The position numbers and the translations under genes were made by a program. A stretch of 64,000 nucleotides of DNA from Cenococcum geophilum 1.58 (lineage: Eukaryota > Ascomycota > Dothideomycetes > Gloniales > Gloniaceae): the NCBI GenBank assembly GCA_001692895.1, contig KV748218.1, positions 930,001-994,000 on the forward strand. The letters run 5' to 3'. Of the stretch, positions 40,990 through 53,300 are shown one piece after another (position 1 is the stretch's first letter; every line of letters starts with the position of its first letter). Below the pieces are notes generated by a model. The model was not told where the DNA came from. It saw nothing but the letters and a program-made list of their open reading frames with translations, and did not search any database.

Positions 40990-43816
40990 CTAGCAACTCT
41001 TCTTTTATAGTTATTATCTATAAATAAATACTGCTTAACTATTATAACAAATATAAATCCTCTTTACTTACTATTGCTATTATAATATAAGTCTCGCTGT
41101 TCTAAAATTTGCCTCTTAGTATATAGCTCTCTTGCTTAGAAGTTATAGGTAGGCATCTTATTTAGAGGGTCGCTAAGGCGTTAGTAGTAAGTAAGCTAAT
41201 AGCGATTTTCTATCCCAGGAATGGAAAATCCTAATTAGCTAGGTTAAGTTAGGGTCTATAGAATCCCCCCTCTTAAAAAGTCTTGGCAAGAGAATCTAAC
41301 CAATTAAATAACTTTAACCGCTAGTTAAAGTTCCTAAATATCTTAAGACCTTACGTAACTAAGAAATTTCTAGGGACTCCCTTTTAACCTAACCTTTAAC
41401 TCGTACACGTAGAGTATTTATATTAATAAACGTCTCTAGTACCTTATTTAGGTTCGCCTTCATTATTATATTTACTGGGTTATCTTAGCTATTAATCTAT
41501 TAAATCTTAAAGAGTTTTTAACGCTTATAGGATTACTAAAGTACCATAATATTAATTATAAGGCGCTTCTCCTTTATAGTACTAAGCTTAACTAAATACT
41601 TATAGAGGGAATATAAGTNNGTGNANATAATTATAGGNATAATANNAAGTTNNAGTTAATCTATAATTATCTTTAGGGTAGTTCTAATTATAATTGCTAT
41701 ATTAACTTCGCTAACTATTCTATATATCTCTAACGCTAAAACACTTTAGGTAACGCGCTTGCTCTTAGTTAAGCTTTAATAGATAAGATTGCCATAGATT
41801 ATAAAGTTATTCTCTCTAGTAAATTCGTTTATAATAATAATCTTATATCCTAACTAGGAGCTAAAATCTTTATTATTTATAAATAATTTATTAATAAATA
41901 TAAAGAGCTTAGCAGTAGAAAGATTAATAGGTATATAAAGTAGTCCCTAATTAAGATGGTTTATTTACTAAAAAAGACGCTTATTTAGGGCAAGGATATT
42001 ATCCTTAATTAGTTTCTAGTGTTAGGTGGCAACAGAGAGATTAAATAAAGCCTTAGGTTAATAGATAGAAGTAATATAAGCTCTATAAGCGCGTTGCTCT
42101 ATATATCCTTACTTTAAAGAATTAGCGTTAATAACGTTAATCTTTTTACCTTAACCCTTCTGGCGCAGAGCAATAGAATCCTTATTTAGGGAGAGGATGC
42201 ATCTATTAAAGAGTAATGGTATTATTAAACTAAGCTTTTCCTTTAGCTTTGCTATAAGATTTGCCTTTACTAGCTCGTCTTCTTTAAGAGCTAAGAATTA
42301 GTTATCTTCTAAGATAATTATATTATTAGTTTACATGCCGATAATTCTAAATAGAGTTCCTATAGTTATAATAAGGAAGTAGGGATCGAATATAGAAGTA
42401 GTTATTAAAAGCTTCTCTTTATAGTGCTTGCTATAGGTAGCCTACTAGTAAGTTCCTGCCTCTGCGATCCTATATAATGGCTTAAGTATAACTATAATCG
42501 TATCTTTAGGATACTAGTAGCGAATTTACTCTAAAAGGTATACTAATATTAAGCGCTAAAGGTGCATCTCTAACTAGGTATAGGCTTAAGTAATATCTTA
42601 TAAATAAACCACCATTTTATTCTTTATTAAGGAGGGAGCTAGCGCAACAATAACTTGCTAACTAGCTTGTTAAATTATAAAAGACTATATAAGAATTACC
42701 TCCTTACCATTATTGTTATAGCCTTAGATAATAAGCCTTAATTTCTTAAATAGGGCGTTAGTAGCTTTGCCCTTAATCTCGTTAACCATTCTTAACTTAA
42801 AGATGCAAACTCTATTAAACTTAGTAGGGTTATACTTCTTAAATTTAAAGACTCCTCTTGCAATAAGACTATCGATCTCCTACTTATTAGATACTTAGAA
42901 AGGAGCTCCTAGAGTTATAATATAACCTTCCTTTTAAAGCTATTTTGCGAGTTTAAAGTTAGCCTTTTCCTTAGCTGTCATAAAGGCCATTAATAACTTA
43001 ACTCTATTCTTAATAGCGGCAATAAATTGTTCTTTAAAATTAATAAGATATTAGCAATTTTATAATCCCTTTAGGCAACCTCTGCCGCGTCGTAGTTATA
43101 GCGCATCTACTACAATTATATTAGGATTGTAGTCGCCTTCTAGAGTATATTAATCGTGGTTCTCTTCTAGGGTATCTTTTAGGGCATCCTATAAAGGCTT
43201 AGAATTATTATCTTTATAGTAAGGCTTAATAATAGTTAAACGGAATTAAGTAGGTCCGTAAGGCATCTAAATAGTATAAGTTTAACTATTAATTGCAATA
43301 AGTTAGTGTAGGCCTAACCATCCTCCCTTTTTACGCTATACGCGTACCTTAGACTAGAGTAGCAGATTAAGCGTAGTTAAGATATTTAGGCCATTTCTTA
43401 TTCCTAGTATATCGTTAACCTAGCGTATAGCGTAGAGATATTATACCTCCTTTATTGCCTTATAAATAGCCTTAGCTTATTATATAATAGAGGGAGATAG
43501 TAGAGAATTATTAGTTATTTAAGGGTAGGCGCTAAAGACTAGTAATATAGGTATAAGTCCATCTAGGCCAGCGGAATTATTAACAGCTTTAACAGCTATT
43601 TATAAGGTAAGTTCTTTACTAGCATCCTCTAGTTCTAAAGAGATAATCTTATATACGCGGCGTAATAGCGCGTAATATCGCTCTACTTTTCTAATGCTAT
43701 TATATGCCTTAATAGGGACTTCCTTAACCCTAATTGCCATTACCTTTATCTATTATTAAAACTCTATAGATAAGAAGTTCTTTTCTATATTATAGACGAT
43801 TTAATTAGGGGGTCCT

Positions 43817-44241
43817 TGTAACGGAACCTTGTAGCAGGAACTACGATAGGCTTATTAATGGGCTAGGTGTATAGGAAATGCAAGTACAAAAGTTAACAAC
43901 GTAATAACAACTGGTGGAGTGGTTGCCCAACAGATTAACTCTAATTATATTCTAAGAATTACTATAAGGAAGGAACTATCTAGGTAGGGACTAAGGGTCC
44001 TTAAATACACAACCGTACTCCTATAAAATCCTTCTTATACGTAATATACGTCTTATACATAAGGTATATAAGTTCCTCTTATTCCTCTTATTTAATACGT
44101 AGCATATTATATAACCTTAGTTACTATTCCTTATTATATAGTTCTATCGGCTCTATCCTAAACTATACCTAAATTAACTAACTAGCTTCTTCCGTCTCTT
44201 CTCTAAGTAGTTATAATATTATACTTAAAGCGTCCGTAATA
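43817..44241 (-). repeat. Gypsy copy B LTR (3' LTR)
   Basis: 425 bp, tgtaacggaacct to gcgtccgtaata on +, reverse orientation relative to copy A. Confidence 0.92.
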
Positions 44242-44999
44242 CCATCTCCCTCCTCTTTATCTTTGTCCTTAAAGATTTAAAATATCTCTAAGTTATTTAT
44301 TAGAGGTATAATATCCATCTAATTAATTTAGTTAATATTATTGCTTATTATACCTAAAGCAATTTCTTCTTTACACGCCTAACGTCGTGCTCGCACTATT
44401 ACTATAATATTATCTCTTAGTAAGATTATGCCGTCTCTATATTCTTATTATTCGAAAAAGGGGTTAGTTTATATTATATTAGCGAACCCATCTTTGCAAT
44501 AACCGTCCTCTTACTTAAAGTATACTAAAGTAAATATTCGTTTATCTTATAATATTCGCTTTATTTCTAATGCTAAATATACGCAACCTATTACTCTTAA
44601 TAGTCGTCTAGTTCCCTAATTAATTTATCTTAAAATCTTATATTTAATCTACTGCTATATAGTTAGATAGTAAACTATTATAAGCCCTTACTAAGTTAGA
44701 ACGTTCCCGTAACGCGGAACAGAAGGCTTTAAATAATAATAATTCATTGCTTAACGTCCGATTCGGATCCCTATTGGGCCCACACGGACTACTCCTTATT
44801 TACATGTGGGGAGAAAACTCTATTTAAGAAAAATGAGAAAACCCTGTGATCCATCTCCCCGCCTTTTAAGACTCGCCTACTTAGTGCCTACGAGTCGCCT
44901 ATGGTGCTCTACTACCTTACTATTTAACCTCCTTAGGAACTACTACTGCCGTAACAAGCCTATGGACGCGCTAGTATTATAAACTATTACTCTACTACT

Positions 45000-47900
45000 G
45001 TAGAGTTACTAGGGGGCACCTGCTGCTTGCCCCCTTGCCTTTTATTACCATTTCCCTTGCAACCCGGAACTGATTTAGCACATTTTAACTAATAAGCCAC
45101 TAGGTGACCGCCTTGAGGCCTTTTTATATTAAGAGCAGTGTATTATAGTTCTTTGTGCTAGCTACTAAGAGTATTATTTCTTGATTGGTGCGTAGGGGGC
45201 ATAGCAGTATTATGTGTTTTAGTGTCTGTCTTAGCTAGCTATATTCGCATCTCAGGCTACCTACTGGGATACCTACCTAGTAAAGCCAATCTTTTAGTCC
45301 TATTATTCCTATTCTTAAAAGTGTTGCTATTATATTTTCTGCCTTTATTAGGCCTTCTTAGAGCCCTTAGGTATTTACCCCCCATAGCGTTAACTATGCT
45401 ATAGCTTAGGTTTGTCTTACCTAAGTTAGCCTCTGTACCTTTAACTCCTATTTACCTCTCTAGCGTTAGTCCAACTAGTATTATATTGCGGTAGATGGTT
45501 TCCTAGCATTCTTGCGTGTTCTACTTTAGCTCCTTTCTCTATCTTACTGTCTTTACTAACCTCTTACGCGTCTCCCTTCCTCCTCTATATAGGCCTGGGC
45601 CCTAAAGCGGCACTATTTTTCTTCTGCTTTCTTTACCTGTTTCTCTAATATCTCTTCCCTACTTTAGGGTTATTGGTTTATTCTCCTATGGGGCACCCTA
45701 GGGTCCCTCTATAGTTTACTTAGGCGTGTCTTAATATACTTTATAATATTAGAGTTACGTTTATTTTACGTCCTTTATATTGCAGCGGCTTTAATATATA
45801 ACTGTAGGGGGGGAATATTGGATTCCTTCTTAAGCAGTGCTGTGGCCGTTCGCTTATACCCGCCTGTGATACTCTAGAGGTAAGCTGTCTGGACCTTTTA
45901 AAGTGGTTTAAGGAGTAATTTAGGGGGGCCCTTCTTAGTTTCTTTAATGGCCCAAATACTGGATCTATATGTTATGGTTAGCCGGACGACTGCTATATAT
46001 AGTAGGCGTGACCTTTAGAAGCATAGACCCTATATAGAATTAACAATCCTGAATAAAGCGATAAACTGTGCTTAGCCTTTACGGGCTGCTTATGCCATAT
46101 ATGCGCTTTACCAGAGCTTACTGTCTACCTATACTCCTAATACCCTTAGGCCCTAAACTAGTTAACCCCCAAAGCCTTAGATATAAATTATATGCTAAAG
46201 ATCTATAGATTGGTTGCGTTTTCTTATAAAATAGATTAGCTAGTATTTCTCTGGTGAGAATTGGACTCTATAACGTTTTGCCTATTCTATATAAGTGTTA
46301 TAGGCTTTCTCTAGTGTTCTGCAATTCTCTGCGGCTGTTAGCCCGTATATAATTAGGTTTGTATTATTAATAAAGCCTATCCTCTAGGTCGCCCCTTTCT
46401 TAAAGGAGTTAAGTAGGTTGCTTATAAAGAAAAGGAAGAGTATAGGCGAGAGGGGTAATCCTTGTAGTATTCCTGTTACAACTGTAATAGGGGGGCTCTA
46501 GTATCCGCTAAAGACCAATAATGTTTCTTTCTGGCCTGTAAACCCTTAGACAAATTGTATAATCCATTCTAGGAAGCCCTTTACCCTAAGGATATACAGG
46601 AGACGCTTGTGGGGTATATTATCGTAGGTACTACTAATATCTAGGCTAAGTATTAATACTATAAAGTCCTTTCGCATCGCCCATGCAGATTTAATGGTGG
46701 TAGCGAGTAGCGTAAGTGCTAATAGTGTTAAGCGGTTCTTTTTTGCCCCTATTTGGCTTTGTGGTAGTAGGGCGTATTCCTCTACCATGTCTGCTATGCG
46801 TTTCGCTATTACCCTTTCTAAGATCTTGCTAAGGGTGTTTTCTAAGGCAATAGGGCGGTAGCTTTCTAGGATTAAGTAATCTGCTTTGCCTTTTTTTTAT
46901 AGGATAACCGTCGTTATAGATCTTCCGAGTCGCGGGTAGTAGCCTATAGTAAAGTATACTCTAGCTATATCTATAAGCTAAGGTGCTATAAGTGGCCTAT
47001 AGGTTTTTAGGGCCTTATTTGGAATCCTATCTGGTCCTAGTGCTATATTATTTAAAAGGCGGCTAATGGTTCTAGCCATTTCCTCTATTATTATGTCGCT
47101 ATTAACCCGTAGGCGAGTCACCGGTGTTTTACCTGTGATATTACTAAGGTCTACTAGAGCTAGTTAGGGGAAGAACCTTTCTATAAGGATCTTTGCCTTC
47201 TTATTATTGTTATTTATGGCCTATGATTCTCCTACTCTTCGTAGGGGTAGTAGGTATGGGTCTTCTGCTAGGCGCCCTGCCTTTTTCTTTACCTATTTTG
47301 CTATAGCCCAAAGGCCCTTATTATAGGGGAGGCTTAGGTTAGAAGTATGCTCGTTTATAAACTGTCTTTAGTTATTCCTTACTTCTTTTTTTAGGGTATT
47401 CTTTAGCTGGTTTCTTGTGTCTTTGTATTATCTCTCGTCTTTAGGGTTATAGCTGCTTATATATTTCCTTCTTGCTTATTGTTAGCTGGTAACTAGAACT
47501 GCGCATTATATAGACTATACATGTCGTATATAGGGGCCCGGTTTTAAGATCGAGCAGTGCTCTTTTAGCCTATTTTTAATCGCTGCCTAGATCCTTTCTA
47601 GTCTTTGGTCGATTTCCTTAGGGGTGGCTAATAAGCCTTGCTTGTTTGGTATTAGGTGGATTTCTTCTAGGTTTTAGAGTTATTGTTTAACTGCATTAAG
47701 GAAACTGTCTATCTTAAGCTTCCTTATTACGTATCTTTTTCTATTTAGTTACGCTTTGGTATCTAGGTCTAGCTATATCTAAATAGGGATATAGTCTAGG
47801 GTAAGTGCCTATTCTTCTTTAGGGTTATACCTTTCGAGTCTTTAGTATAGGCCTTCGTCTATAAATATGAGGTCAATTGTGCTTCTGGCGGTACCTTATT

Positions 47901-48700
47901 GCCATGTAATTGCTTTTAGGGGGGTGGCTAGCTTAAGGCCCTAGATATCTATAGCTCTTAGTAGGTACTCTGATTGTTAATCTGCAGTAATATAGATACC
48001 CCCCTATCGCGGGTGGTAGAGGTTTATGTCTTCTAGTAGGATAGACTCTATACCTTTGGTTTCTAGTAAGCTTATTGCCGATATAATATTCTCTGTTTAT
48101 GGGACCCCTTCGACCCTAGGGTTATACACATTAATAATTTATACCGGTCCCCTATATGTTTGGATTATTATAACTGCAATATCTAGGTTAACTGCCTGCT
48201 ATAACTATAAGAATAGGCTAATAGCCTTACTGATTATAAAGCACACGTATATGGCTGCTTTTGGTTTATATAGGAGCTGGAATCCTTAGGGGCAGTATAT
48301 TAATTATATAAAGGTATTATAATACGGTTTTTGTATAGCAAGGATATAGTGTTTCTCTAGGTTTAAACTGTCTAGTAGGGGCCTTATAAGGCGGTGGTTT
48401 GTGTTGCCGCAGTTATACTATATAATGGATAGGTAGCGGACCCCTAGTAAGGGTTCTTTAACTCTCCTTTATTCCTCACTTTTTCTGTTTTTACTTTCTC
48501 TAGGATATTCAGAGCTTCTGTCTCTTATGTCTACACCCTAGTTACTACTTATTTTATATAGAGCTTTCTATTTTCATATCTTGTGTTCCTGTTAGCGCTT
48601 CTATATCTAAATTTGTTATTATTACTAGTTCTTCCCCTATTCTTACTGGTTGGCTATATACCCTTTATAGGTTAGCTATAAATGTTATATTTGCCGCATT
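45000..48700 (-). pseudogene. LINE ORF2: endonuclease and reverse transcriptase remnant
   Basis: Apurinic-type endonuclease plus RT, which nick the target and prime reverse transcription there. Endonuclease traces: INVYNPRVEGVP near 48,115 and EDINLYHPR near 48,020 (family GDFNLHHP). RT core at 46,546-46,788 is open for 80 codons: EYALLPQSQIGAKKNRLT and LSLDISSTYDNIPHKRLL, typical of Tad1 elements. The catalytic box reads GFINNTNLI near 46,365 instead of F.DD, so both aspartates are lost. Downstream to about 45,000 is consistent with an RNase H or C-terminal domain, not resolved. Tad clade assigned by pattern. Confidence 0.8.
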
Positions 48701-50275
48701 AAGTCTAATTCTTAATTATCCTGGTCTTAAGCCTGCTATCGCTGTCTATAGGGGTCTTCCTACGGGGCGTCCTCTCCCTTGTGTCCCCTATAACCCTTAT
48801 ATCCCTAATCGGTCTGGTAATATCGCACAGCGTCGCTTCTAGCCTGTTAAGGCTTAGGATGGCTAGCCTAGCCCTCTAGTATTAAAGGTAGGAAACGCTG
48901 GGAAGGCGCCTGCGTTCCCCTAGCTTATTACCTATTATTTCTATTTATATAACCTAGCGTGCAGTTATTCCCGTAGCTGTTAAGCCCTTACCTTCCGTCT
49001 CCTGTATTTAATGCAGTCTTCTCTCTCCTACGCCTTATGTGTGCTTCGGTGGCAGTTCGCGCATTTTATTTAGTTTTAATTTAAGTAATGTCTCGTATTA
49101 TTGGGGCCTGCATAGTGGCTATAGTACACCTATACTGCGTATATAGATTAGGTGTGTCCCTATTATATATAGTGATAGTATTGTTCTAGGCGTAGTCTAT
49201 GGTTATAGAGCCTTGTGTTGTATATAAGGCCATTTATAATTATTCCTTTTTGGATAAGGAGTTTTTGCATTTTTAGTGTATATGTGCTGACGATAAGAGA
49301 GCCATGCGTTCGTCCGGCGTCTCCCTAGTGAGTTTTTGGCGACCCTTATGTTCTTTTATTGTTCTTATTATATGCTTAGTTTGTATTTTCCTGTTAAAGC
49401 TATTAGATTTAGGTGATTTTGAGTCTTAGTATAAGGCGTTCCATTTATTTTACTATCTCCTATATAATTGCTATGTTGTCCGCCTGGCGTCCCTTTTCTA
49501 CCTTAAGGCTTATAGGAACCGCTGGGACTTTAACTAGGTAATCCTTATAGAGTACTTTTATGCTAATATATTCTTTTAGCCTATCCCTTACCCTTACGGC
49601 TCGTTCCTTTGCCTATTAGTCCTTTAGGGTAACTCTAATGTCTCCGCTCTTAAGGTATTAGACTATAATAGCGTTATAAACCTTTTTGCGTATCTCTATA
49701 AGAACTTCTGTTTCTAATTGTCCCCTAAGCCCCTCTACTTGTTTTATGTTTAGTCGTATTATAATTATATACCCAGTTATTAACTTAAGGGGGGTGGGTT
49801 CCCTATGCTATAAAAGCGCAGCTATAGTGGCCTAGGTGCGGTTCGCTGGTAAAGAGGGGTTATACTTATTTTTAATTTTGCTTAGCCGTTAGAGGATTTA
49901 ATTAAGGGTTTGCTAAAGGGGCGCCTAAGGTTTACTGGACTGGCGGAGCCATTCTGCTAGCTATATTAGTTTGTTATAGCTAACGGTTACTCCCCCGTAA
50001 TTTTAGATACTAGACGCATCCAATAGGCTTTGTATTTTATTAGATGCCTTCTTAATAGAGGTATTTCCGCTTTATGGTGTGGTATTTACCTATCTTTATT
50101 GTGGAGGGCCATTGCTAGGCGTAGTTCTAGCGGTCGCGCGTAAGTGCGAGCCACTGTCATTTAACGTGTGCCTCCCCTGCGATGCATGCATCTTAGGGGG
50201 ATTCTCTGGGTGTTTTTTAGGGTTCTTTTGGTTGGTTTTGGTCTTTTTAGGCCGGGTGCAGCAAGAGCTCCTTTA
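48700..50275 (-). pseudogene. LINE ORF1 region remnant
   Basis: The 5' third of the LINE, where Tad elements carry a gag-like ORF1. Many stops; no zinc knuckle identified with confidence. Assigned by position. Confidence 0.45.
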
Positions 50276-50379
50276 ACTAAGTTAATTATAAAGGCTTTAA
50301 ATACTTAAATTATAGCGTCTGCTCATCTGCTTTGTCTTAAAAAGGTTTATAAAAAAGTTTATTCTAAGGAGTAGAAACT

Positions 50380-53300
50380 AGTAAAATAAGGTTTATAGGA
50401 ACTAGGTAATAAAAAAACGAATTCTTTTTTAATAGAGAAGGAAATAGATCTAAGTAGTTTGGTAACTGCTCTTCTTAAGTCCCCCTTAGGTAACTCGTTC
50501 TTTAGCGATCCCTTTTTATTAATACTACCTAACCTAATCTCTTCTAATACTCCTATACCTTTCCTATAGCGTTCTTTAAATTCTTTAGTAGCTCCTAGGT
50601 AGTCTTAGTATAGCCTATCTACTTAACCTTATACTATATTTTGTTGTCAATGTCCTTATAACTAATGATCTTTAAAACTTGCTATTTATCTTCTTTTTAC
50701 CCTCTATATATATCTGTTTTATAAACTAGTGGCTTAATATTCCTATATACTGGCTTTAGCATTATAATATACTATATAGGGTAGATCTTTATTTTAGCTA
50801 GTAGGTTTAACTTAAATATAACTGGTAAAATCCTTTATATAATTTTAAAAGGTCCTAGTCTAATATAGTCTAATTTCTTACTTAATTGTTAACTCTTAAA
50901 ATTTTTGTATAGTAGCCACACTTTATCTCCCTCCTTAAGATCTAGTCCCTTAGATCTCTTAGCATTATAGTACTTTTTTATTCTCTTTTATACTTTCTTT
51001 ACTAATTCCATAAGGTCTATATAAAGATTTATTAACGTCTTTATTCTTTCTTTAGCTATACTACTCGTTTTCTTTACTTACCGTAGTAATAATAATATTT
51101 TCGGCTTATATTTATAATTTGCCTTAAATAGTAATGTGCCTATTCCCTCTTAAGGTATTATATTATATGCAAACTATATAACTAATAGTAGCAATACCTA
51201 ATTATTCTATATATGATTAATATAATACCTTAGATACTGCTCTAGTGTCTAATTTAATCTTTCCGTTTAACTATCTGTCTGCGGATAATATATAGTAAAA
51301 GTTACTACTTAAACTCCTTACTTCGCTAAAAACACTTCCTAGAATGCTGCTATAAATCTTAGATCTTTATCCAATATAATCTTATTTAGTACCCCATACC
51401 TTATAAACACTTCTTTAATATAGATTCTAGTAATATCTTCTGCTAAGATTTCTTCTATATATGCTATAAAGTATCCCCACTTTATAAGCTTATCCACTAT
51501 TACTAAAATCGCGTTATAATCTTATCCAGTAATAGGATCTTTTAATTTTAGCAACTTAATAATAAAGTCCTATAATATAACCTCCTATAGTCTTCCTAGT
51601 ATTTTAATAGGTTGTAGCCCTCTATATAGCTTATACCTTATTAGTTTATTCCTTTAATAATCTAGATATTCCTTTATAACTTTTCTAGCTATTCTCTAAA
51701 TTCCGTTAATAATATACTCCTCCTAAAGTCTTAACACTAAGCCTATAGCCCTATTATGTCCTTAAGTTAGTCCTTTATAGAAGTCCTTTATAAACTATTC
51801 TACTATACTTTTTAGAATATATTTCGCTTCTTGATTTTTATATATATCTATCTATAGATCTTCTAGCTATGCTTTTAGAATTCTTTATACCTAAAAGCTT
51901 TTTAGTGTTTTATAAACTTTCTCTAGTTTCTTATCTTCTTAAGTTGCTATGATTTTCGGATAATTATACCTAATTAATCCGTCTATATCTTTTTGTAATA
52001 AAGCCCCTAATAGCTTTTCCTTATTTTATAGTTTAGCTTTACAGCTTAGAGTATCTACCCGCGTATTATCTGTACCTTTAGTATACTAAATCTTAAAATA
52101 GTATTCCGTAAGCATCTCTACCTATCTAACCTATCTTTAGTTAAGTTCCTTTGTTATTAGAAATCCTATTAGGTTTTTATAATCCGTCTTAACTATAAAT
52201 AGTTTCTCTATACCTTATAAGAATGCTTTTTATTCCTTTAATGCTGTAACTATACCTAATAACTCTTTATTATAGATGTTATAGTTTAACTTTAGTAGTG
52301 TTATTTTCTAACTATAGTATATCACTAGGTGCTATCTATCTTAATACCTTTATATAAAGCACGCCCCTAGTATATAGTTTAATATATTTATCTCTATAAC
52401 CGTCTCTAGTCCTAGTTAATAGATCTTAAGAACTAGCTCCTAGGTAAATAACTCTTTAACTTTCTTAAAGAGTTCCCTTTACTCCTCTCCCTATATCTAT
52501 AGTTCTTCTTTCTTTATTAACCGCGTAAATGGCTTAATATTCTTTAACTACTGCGCTATAAACCTTCTATAGTAATTATAAAACCTTAAAAATAATCTTA
52601 ACTATATAATATTCCCTAGTTCTTACCAATTTACTATAGCCTTAATCTTCTTTAGATTTATACTAAGTTAGCCTAGTTTAATAATAAATCTAATAAAATT
52701 GGTCTTTTTAGTAAAGAACTCGCATTTCTTAATTGCTACTAGCATTTGTTCTTCTTATAGTCTCTTTAAAACCTATTTAACGTGTTCCCTATATTCTTCC
52801 TTAGTTATTAAGTAGATAATAATATTGTTAAGATATACCATAACAAATTTATCTAAGTATTCCCCTAATATATTGTTAATACGCTTCTAGAACATTATTA
52901 GTGCGTTTATAAGCCTAAATTGCATAACTAATAGTTTATATAGTTCTTCCTTTAACCTAAAGGCTGCCTTTTATTTATTGCCTTCCTTAATCCTAATTTA
53001 ATAGTACGCCTATCTTAGATCTATCTTTATAAAGATTTACGCGTTACTTATTCTATTTTAAATTTTGCTAATTAAGGGTAAAGGATACCTATCCTTTCTA
53101 GTAATATTGTTTAACTGTCTATAGTCAATACATAGCCTTAGTTTACTATTTTTCTTTAGTATAAATAGTATTGGATAACCCACTAACGACTGCGATGGTC
53201 TAATATATCCCTTTTATAGATTTTCTTAAATAAACTCTTTTAACGCTCTACCTTCTTCTTTAATAAGCTTATAGATTAAAAAGAACTTTAAACTTATTCC

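Larger units (their letters stand above)
44699..50275 (-). mobile_element. Tad-type LINE (non-LTR retrotransposon)
   Basis: 5,577 bp flanked by the 9-bp duplication actaagtta (44690-44698 and 50276-50284), inserted in the 3' part of Gypsy copy B. Its 3' end is on the left, without a poly-A tail. Coding order on minus: ORF1 region about 48,700-50,275, endonuclease, RT, then a C-terminal stretch. Higher GC and fewer stops than its host, so it is younger or less affected by RIP. Confidence 0.88.

Noticed and set aside
45222..45404. Leucine-rich 60-codon ORF on +
   Set aside because: Antisense to the LINE; no ATG context or domain.
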